Shown piece by piece: positions 59,676-64,000 of a stretch of 64,000 bases of DNA. This stretch comes from Mycobacterium pseudokansasii (lineage in GTDB: Bacteria > Actinomycetota > Actinomycetes > Mycobacteriales > Mycobacteriaceae), in NCBI RefSeq assembly GCF_900566075.1, contig NZ_UPHU01000001.1:5270325-5334324 (forward strand). The letters run 5' to 3'. Under the pieces are notes generated by a model. The model was given only the letters and a program-made list of their open reading frames with translations, was not told the DNA's origin and made no database searches. The translations under genes were made by a program, and so were the position numbers. Position 1 is the stretch's first letter; each line of letters begins with the position of its first letter.

Positions 59676-59695
59676 TAAGTCAAGCAGTTGATTTA
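59676..59695. promoter_or_regulatory. Second copy of the TAAG-TCAAGC-N-TTGA-TTTA operator
   Basis: It reads TAAGTCAAGCAGTTGATTTA and is identical to the 55149-55168 site at 18 of 20 bases, differing only at the two central palindrome positions. It lies eight bases upstream of the SDR start (59668, -) and inside the tail of the PPE operon. Confidence 0.72.
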
Positions 59696-60588
59696 GCGAT
59701 CAAACGGAGACCGGTTGCGCCGCACGCGGCCGCGCCCCAACTTCGCGGCACCGACAACCTGCCGACCAAAGCGGCGCGACGCCAGGCCGCCGAAACCACC
59801 AGCCGAGATGAGCCGGACAATTGTGTAGACATCGTGGCCATCGCCGCCGGCGTCATGGCCAGCGGGGCACTGATCGCCGCCACGAAGGAACTCACCGGCG
59901 ACGGGAAAAGCCCGACCCGCAGCATGTTTGCAATCGTCGAAGAGGCAGACACCGATTGCACCGGCCGCCCGAGGCTGCGCAGCGCGGCGGGCACCTGGGC
60001 CATCGCTTGGGCCAACATATCGGGCATCCCGGCGTCGGCGCCCCACTCCTGGAATACGGGCGGGTTGTCCCCCAGCGTCGGTAGAGCCAACGGCGTCAGC
60101 GTCGCGGCCGACGCCGAGGCGTTCGCGTAGCGATACATCGCGCAGGCATCCTGGGCCCACATTTCGCCGTAGTCGGCCTCGAGGGCCGCGATGGCGGGTG
60201 TTTCCTGAGCGGTCGCATTCGCGTGGGTCAACGAGGCCATCCGAGCCCGGTTGGCGGCGATCACCGAGGGCGGCACCGTGGTGGCGAAGGCGTTCTCGAA
60301 GGCGCAGGCAGCCGCCCTGGCCTGGCCCGCGATCTGCTCGGCCGCTCCGGCGGTACCGGTCAGCCAGCGCAGGTAGGGCGCAACCGCGGCAGCCATCGAG
60401 TCCGACGCCGGGCCCCGCCACCCGTCGTCGGTCAACGCCGAAGTGATCGAACCAACGGATGCGGCAGTGCGGTATAGGTCGTCAGCCAGTTTGTCCCAGG
60501 CCGCCGCGGCGCCTAACAGCGGCTCCGACCGAGGACCCGCATACATTCTCGCTGAAGTGATCTCGGGTGGTAGTGCTCCGAAATCCAC
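59680..60588 (-). CDS. PPE family protein (short form)
   Basis: A 302-residue PPE protein: it begins MDFGALPPEITSARMYAG, has the WxG-type turn DDGWRGPAS, and carries the long helical hairpin of the PPE domain (about 1-175). It lacks an MPTR or SVP tail; the rest is Ala-rich. GTG 60588 is preceded by AGGAG seven bases away. Its start lies inside the read-through 3' end of the MFS gene. It is probably a type VII secretion substrate. No PE partner is adjacent. Confidence 0.92.
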   Translation of the reverse strand: MDFGALPPEITSARMYAGPRSEPLLGAAAAWDKLADDLYRTAASVGSITSALTDDGWRGPASDSMAAAVAPYLRWLTGTAGAAEQIAGQARAAACAFENAFATTVPPSVIAANRARMASLTHANATAQETPAIAALEADYGEMWAQDACAMYRYANASASAATLTPLALPTLGDNPPVFQEWGADAGMPDMLAQAMAQVPAALRSLGRPVQSVSASSTIANMLRVGLFPSPVSSFVAAISAPLAMTPAAMATMSTQLSGSSRLVVSAAWRRAALVGRLSVPRSWGAAACGATGLRLIAKSTA

Positions 60589-62005
60589 CTCGCCGCTCCT
60601 CGGGGTCGCCGCCTGGCTTCGGATGGCCTAATGCCAGACCGAAGTCAGTTACCTTGGCGCTCTTCATAACCGCCGGCCGCACAGTGTCGACAAGCTGGCG
60701 CGAGGTTCGGCCGGGATCGTTATCGGACCTACTGTCAATCGTGATGTCGGAGCCCGGCAGCGCCCGAAAGGAAGGCGGGGTGGGGCGCCGTTGCGAAGAT
60801 CTGTCCAGCGCGTAGAGGCCGGCGACGGTCGCGAGTCCGACGAGAATCAAACCGCCCCACACGGCATCGGCGTTCACCCGGTGCAGCGCGCCCCACAGCG
60901 AGCCGACGCCCAGGTTTCCCAGCAGGATGCCAACTCCCACGATGGTGCTGTAGAAGCCGTAGTGAGTCGCCACCAACCGGTCACCCGACAATGCCACCAC
61001 GGTCCGCATTTCGAACGGAAACAACGCCGCCGAGGCAATCGCGAGCAGGCTCGCCGACAGCAACAACGCCGTGACCGCTGCGACGGTCCCGAACCTTTCG
61101 ACGTCCGGGACCACCGCGAGCGGCACGAACGACGCACCCAGGATGGTGGCCCCGACAACCAGGCTGCGGCCGGCACTCCAGCGAGCGGCGAACCATCGGG
61201 TAATGCGCAGCTGCCCGGCAACCGCGACCACCCCGGACACCGCGAACATCGCTGCCACCAAAAGCGATTGGTGGCGCGGCGCCAACACCGACGCCTGCAT
61301 GGGCAGCGCCAGGTAGATCTGGAACGACAGCAGATAGGCGCCGGTCATGGCCGCGGCGAAGCACCAGAACGCTCGGTTGCGGGCAACTGTCCGCCAGCCC
61401 TGACGGATTGAGGTCTTCTCGTATTCGGGGTCGGCCGCCGGCCGCGGCAGCGCCAGCAACTGGGCCACGGTCAGCGCGGCGAACACCGCCGCGGCACCCA
61501 GCACGGTCATCCGGAAGTCCAATGCCAGCAACGCCAATCCCACCAGCGGACCGAGCAGGATGCCCGCCTGGTAGAAGATGTTGAACATCGCGAAGGCTTC
61601 GATCTTCCGGTCGCCGGAGTCGACGGCGAGGTAGGCACGCACCGCCGGGTTGAACAGTGCCCCGGCGAAACCGGTTGCGGCCGAAGCGATCAGCACGGTG
61701 GGCAGCGACTGTGCGACCACCAGCATGGCGAACCCGCCGGTACGGATCAGACAGCCGGCCACGATCAGCGGCTTATAGCCGAACCGGTCCGCCAGGGTGC
61801 CGCCCACGAAGAACATGCCCTGCTGGGAGAAGTTACGCACCCCCATCACCAGCCCGACCGCCCACGCGGCCAGCCCCAGCGGACCGGCCAGGTAGTCAGC
61901 CAGGTACGGCATCAGCATGTAGAAGCCGACGTTGATGCCGAACTGGTTGATCATCAGCAGCCGGCTGGGCCGGTTGAAGCTGCGGAATTGGGTGAGAAAT
62001 CCCAT
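60482..62005 (-). CDS. Major facilitator superfamily transporter with C-terminal extension
   Basis: A 507-residue MFS protein, syntenic with the transporter that follows cysK2 in M. tuberculosis (Rv0849). Twelve hydrophobic segments cover about residues 15-400, with the loop motif GGTLADRFGYKPLI after the second. The last 100 residues or so (from PTPPSFRALPG) are hydrophilic, unlike the family, and run 107 bases into the PPE gene; this looks like loss of the original stop. ATG 62005 overlaps the cysK2 TGA (TGATG). The substrate is unknown; a role linked to cysK2 products is possible. Confidence 0.88.
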   Translation of the reverse strand: MGFLTQFRSFNRPSRLLMINQFGINVGFYMLMPYLADYLAGPLGLAAWAVGLVMGVRNFSQQGMFFVGGTLADRFGYKPLIVAGCLIRTGGFAMLVVAQSLPTVLIASAATGFAGALFNPAVRAYLAVDSGDRKIEAFAMFNIFYQAGILLGPLVGLALLALDFRMTVLGAAAVFAALTVAQLLALPRPAADPEYEKTSIRQGWRTVARNRAFWCFAAAMTGAYLLSFQIYLALPMQASVLAPRHQSLLVAAMFAVSGVVAVAGQLRITRWFAARWSAGRSLVVGATILGASFVPLAVVPDVERFGTVAAVTALLLSASLLAIASAALFPFEMRTVVALSGDRLVATHYGFYSTIVGVGILLGNLGVGSLWGALHRVNADAVWGGLILVGLATVAGLYALDRSSQRRPTPPSFRALPGSDITIDSRSDNDPGRTSRQLVDTVRPAVMKSAKVTDFGLALGHPKPGGDPEERRGGFRSTTTRDHFSENVCGSSVGAAVRRRGGLGQTG

Positions 62006-63207
62006 CACGCCGGCACCCGGCTCGGGTCCACCACCGAGGTGGTGCGGGTCCAGCGGGTAACGACCGCAGCCGAGGGCGAGGCGATCTCGTCGGGATCGGT
62101 GCCGGGCCGGTCGCCCAGCAGCCCATGCTCGTCGCAGTATTCGTCGTTGTAGATCGTGTCGAAATAACGGTTGGGGCCGTCGGGAAACACCGCGGCGATC
62201 GTGGTGCCCGACGGCAAGGTGCGCGCGGCCCATCCGGCGACCAGACCAACCGCCCCGACACTCCAGCCGCCGCTGGCGTAGTGGGTGGCGGCCAGATTGC
62301 GGCAGGCCCAGACGGCTTCGGCCGGCGCAACCCAGTGCACCTCGTTGAATGCGGCGTAGTCGACGTTGCGGGGATAGATGCTCGAACCCAGTCCGCGCAT
62401 CAGCCTGCTGGTGGCGGGCTGACCGAAGATCGTGGACCCGATGGTGTCGACGCCGATCAACCGCATATCGGGATTGAACTCGCGCAATACCCGTGCCACG
62501 CCCGCCGAATGGCCTCCGGTGCCCACCGAGCACACCAGCACGTCGACCTTCCCGAGCTGGGCCACCAACTCCAGCGCCAGTGGCCGGTAGGCGTCGACGT
62601 TGTCGGGGTTGCTGTACTGGTTGGGATTCCAGGCAGCGGGGTCGGCGGCCAGCAGCTCGGCGACCCGATCTTTGCGGGCCTGCTGCCATCCACCGACCGG
62701 GTGCGGCTCGGTGACCATGTCGACGCCGGCCCCGTAGGCGGTGAGCATGCGTGCGATGATCGGTTCCAGGCCCGGGTCGGTGACCAGGGTCACCGGGTGG
62801 CGGTATGCGTTGCCGGCCAGCGCCAGCCCCAATCCCAATGTGCCGCTGGTTGATTCGATGATCGCGGCACCGGGCGCGAGGTCGCCGCGGGCGCGGGCGC
62901 GTTCCACCATGTGCATGGCGGGGCGGTCTTTCATGCCGCCGGGGTTGAATCCTTCGAGCTTGGCCCAGAATCCACGGTCGTCGCTGCCGACCGGCCCGGC
63001 GCTTCCCGATATCCACAGCACCGGCGTGTTGCCGACCATGGTGCCGGGCTGGCGGTTACGGCTTGGCGGGAGCTGGTAACCCTGCGGGATGGCACGGTAA
63101 CGATCCCGGTTCTGTCGCCGTACCGAGGTGAGATGCGAGCGGTTGGGACGCAAGACGCGTGAGTTGTTCAGCTGGGCGGAATTTTTCACGGGCATGTTGA
63201 GGTTCAT
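62005..63207 (-). CDS. cysK2: Cysteine synthase-like PLP enzyme CysK2
   Basis: A 400-residue fold-type II PLP enzyme. The PLP Lys is in NPGGMKDRP, the phosphate-binding loop is [11 protein letters not shown], and [11 protein letters not shown] binds substrate. Position next to lpqS and the MFS gene matches M. tuberculosis cysK2 (Rv0848), reported to make S-sulfocysteine from O-phosphoserine. It is slightly longer than that protein (372) because of an N-terminal extension; ATG 63195 is an alternative start. Probable operon: cysK2 then MFS. Confidence 0.9.
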   Translation of the reverse strand: MNLNMPVKNSAQLNNSRVLRPNRSHLTSVRRQNRDRYRAIPQGYQLPPSRNRQPGTMVGNTPVLWISGSAGPVGSDDRGFWAKLEGFNPGGMKDRPAMHMVERARARGDLAPGAAIIESTSGTLGLGLALAGNAYRHPVTLVTDPGLEPIIARMLTAYGAGVDMVTEPHPVGGWQQARKDRVAELLAADPAAWNPNQYSNPDNVDAYRPLALELVAQLGKVDVLVCSVGTGGHSAGVARVLREFNPDMRLIGVDTIGSTIFGQPATSRLMRGLGSSIYPRNVDYAAFNEVHWVAPAEAVWACRNLAATHYASGGWSVGAVGLVAGWAARTLPSGTTIAAVFPDGPNRYFDTIYNDEYCDEHGLLGDRPGTDPDEIASPSAAVVTRWTRTTSVVDPSRVPA

Positions 63208-63313
63208 GGTGTCGTCGCTTCGGTCTCGAGCCGCCGATCAAGTGCGGCAAGGTGATAGGGGTCAGCAGTCATCGGCCGTGGCGAAATGGTCACCAGGGCC
63301 TGACACTGACCGG

Positions 63314-63733
63314 TCAGCAACGAGACAGGCAGAACCGAGTCAACAAGTCTTGACCGGTGCGCACATCAACCGGCAGGGTCGGCGGTCCGCGCCCGGCGAC
63401 CACCACGGCAGCGGTGAGTACGCCCACGATGCCGCCGGCGACCACCACCACGGCAGCTTCGAACACCGGCGCGTCCGATCGCGGCATCACCGCGCCGGCC
63501 TGCAGCGGAGGGCACGGTGCCGCCGAGTCGTCGCTGAGGTGTGCGTGACCGATGTTCACCGCGAATTCACTGCCCACAGCCGTCGACAGCGGGTGGCTCG
63601 GATGCGCCGGTTGGCGATCCAATTGCGGCAGCCAACATTGAGCGGCTACCGCGGCGACGACCACGACCAATACGATCGCGATCCGCGCGGACCGAGTCCA
63701 CACCGCGTGCCGGAGGTTCACGCCGGCCACCAT
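63314..63733 (-). CDS. lpqS: LpqS-like copper-responsive lipoprotein
   Basis: About 139 residues. It has an N-terminal membrane segment (AIVLVVVVAAVAAQCWLPQL), then HPLSTAVGSEFAVN, a Cys/His-rich part, and the C-terminal VRTGQDLLTRFCL seen in LpqS. The lipobox Cys is preceded by AAQ rather than the usual Ala/Gly, so lipidation is uncertain. The start is ATG 63733, GTG 63730 or GTG 63721. It is divergent from mmcO across a RicR-type operator, as in the copper-induced RicR regulon. Confidence 0.83.
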   Translation of the reverse strand: MVAGVNLRHAVWTRSARIAIVLVVVVAAVAAQCWLPQLDRQPAHPSHPLSTAVGSEFAVNIGHAHLSDDSAAPCPPLQAGAVMPRSDAPVFEAAVVVVAGGIVGVLTAAVVVAGRGPPTLPVDVRTGQDLLTRFCLSRC

Positions 63734-63734
63734 A

Positions 63735-63749
63735 TACCCCCCATGGGTA
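63735..63749. promoter_or_regulatory. RicR-type copper operator TACCC-N5-GGGTA
   Basis: A perfect TACCC (63735-63739) and GGGTA (63745-63749) pair with a five-base spacer, the published RicR/CsoR palindrome type. It lies between lpqS (63733, -) and mmcO (63843, +). It overlaps the lpqS start region, as expected for tight copper-relieved repression. Confidence 0.85.
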
Positions 63750-63842
63750 TCATGTAAAGTGCGGCATTGCGGCTTGCGCGGCGGTCGATGTCCTAGCAGG
63801 GTAGTAGCGCGGGCCCGAATCAACGGCGACGAGGAGCTGTCC

Positions 63843-64000
63843 ATGCCGGTACTGCCAACGAGCGGTCATTCCCTGGGCGGAGTACAGCTCAGCAGGCGCG
63901 GCTTTATCGGCGCCGGAATCGCCGGTGGGTTTTTGCTGGCCGGTTGCGGCCACTCACAGACACACTCGGCAGACGAGACGGCCATGGCTGCCGCAATCGG
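63843..64000 (+). CDS. mmcO: Multicopper oxidase MmcO, N-terminus only
   Basis: The first 52 codons of a protein that continues beyond the window. The N-terminus has a twin-arginine signal (SRRGFIGAGIAGGFLLAGC) with a lipobox LAGC, so it is a Tat-exported lipoprotein. The position facing lpqS across a RicR operator identifies it as the mycobacterial multicopper oxidase MmcO, which protects against copper by oxidising Cu(I). ATG 63843 is preceded by GAGGAG. Confidence 0.8.
   Translation, partial: MPVLPTSGHSLGGVQLSRRGFIGAGIAGGFLLAGCGHSQTHSADETAMAAAI

Noticed and set aside
55149..59695. The two TAAGTCAAGC...TTGATTTA copies as attachment sites of a mobile island
   Set aside because: They are palindromic, lie directly ahead of a TetR gene and an SDR gene, and there is no integrase; operators are the simpler reading.

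Overview
The window is high-GC DNA from a slow-growing Mycobacterium of the tuberculosis/kansasii/marinum type. The evidence is two PPE proteins (one with a long MPTR pentapeptide-repeat tail), a Tat-exported mycobacterial phospholipase C, a mycofactocin-type SDR, decayed cyclase/ATPase/LuxR regulators, and the conserved block lpqS - mmcO - cysK2 - MFS transporter at the right end. I cannot name the species. I see no rRNA, tRNA, insertion sequence or CRISPR array.

Layout. 1-5663: a ten-base tandem repeat, a ferredoxin-P450 pair, an acyl-CoA dehydrogenase (ACAD) pair, a SnoaL-like protein and an epimerase. 5821-8088: secreted phospholipase C and a small exported protein. 8368-14525: an amidohydrolase pair, a Rieske ferredoxin, a hydrolase, a NuoF-like flavoprotein with its own ferredoxin, then a junction between two broken genes. 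14671-22479: an enoyl-CoA hydratase, a DUF35-thiolase fusion, two P450-ferredoxin sets and a thiolase. 22725-24686: PPE-MPTR. 24974-29423: a TetR regulator and an acyl-CoA synthetase operon. 29444-37971: ACAD, amidohydrolase, and an operon built on a Rieske ring-hydroxylating oxygenase that ends in a second ACAD pair. 37988-39405: a three-gene AAA-ATPase block. 39608-44762: ACAD, TetR, then P450 and two SDRs. 44881-45100: a 20-base tandem repeat. 45272-55119: a nine-gene operon (TetR, ferredoxin, P450, amidohydrolase, two M24 proteins, enoyl-CoA hydratase, double CoA-transferase, SDR). 55243-58790: two toxin-antitoxin modules amid gene debris. 58838-63207: SDR, PPE, MFS, CysK2. 63314 to the end: the copper-responsive lpqS/mmcO pair.

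How it fits together. Most of 0.1-59.7 kb looks like a catabolic island for a hydrophobic, CoA-activated substrate. Oxygenation is by five complete P450s and a Rieske oxygenase, with five small [3Fe-4S]-type ferredoxins, a Rieske ferredoxin and a NuoF-like reductase. CoA activation uses an acyl-CoA synthetase and a CoA-transferase. Beta-oxidation-like steps use heteromeric-type ACAD pairs, hydratases, SDRs and thiolase/aldolase-type enzymes. The substrate is not known from sequence.

The main new observation is a recurring operator-like palindrome, GAGAAT-N3-ATTCTC. It occurs in perfect or near-perfect form at seven transcription-unit heads (4004, 8180, 15497, 21219, 32229, 40836, 41680), one of them beside the TetR gene at 40915. 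A second palindrome, TCAAGC-GCTTGA with conserved flanks, precedes the nine-gene TetR operon (55149) and the SDR gene at 58838 (59676). The island therefore appears to be run by at least two dedicated regulators. Several enzymes come as an intact/degenerate pair of neighbouring paralogues, which suggests heteromeric complexes.
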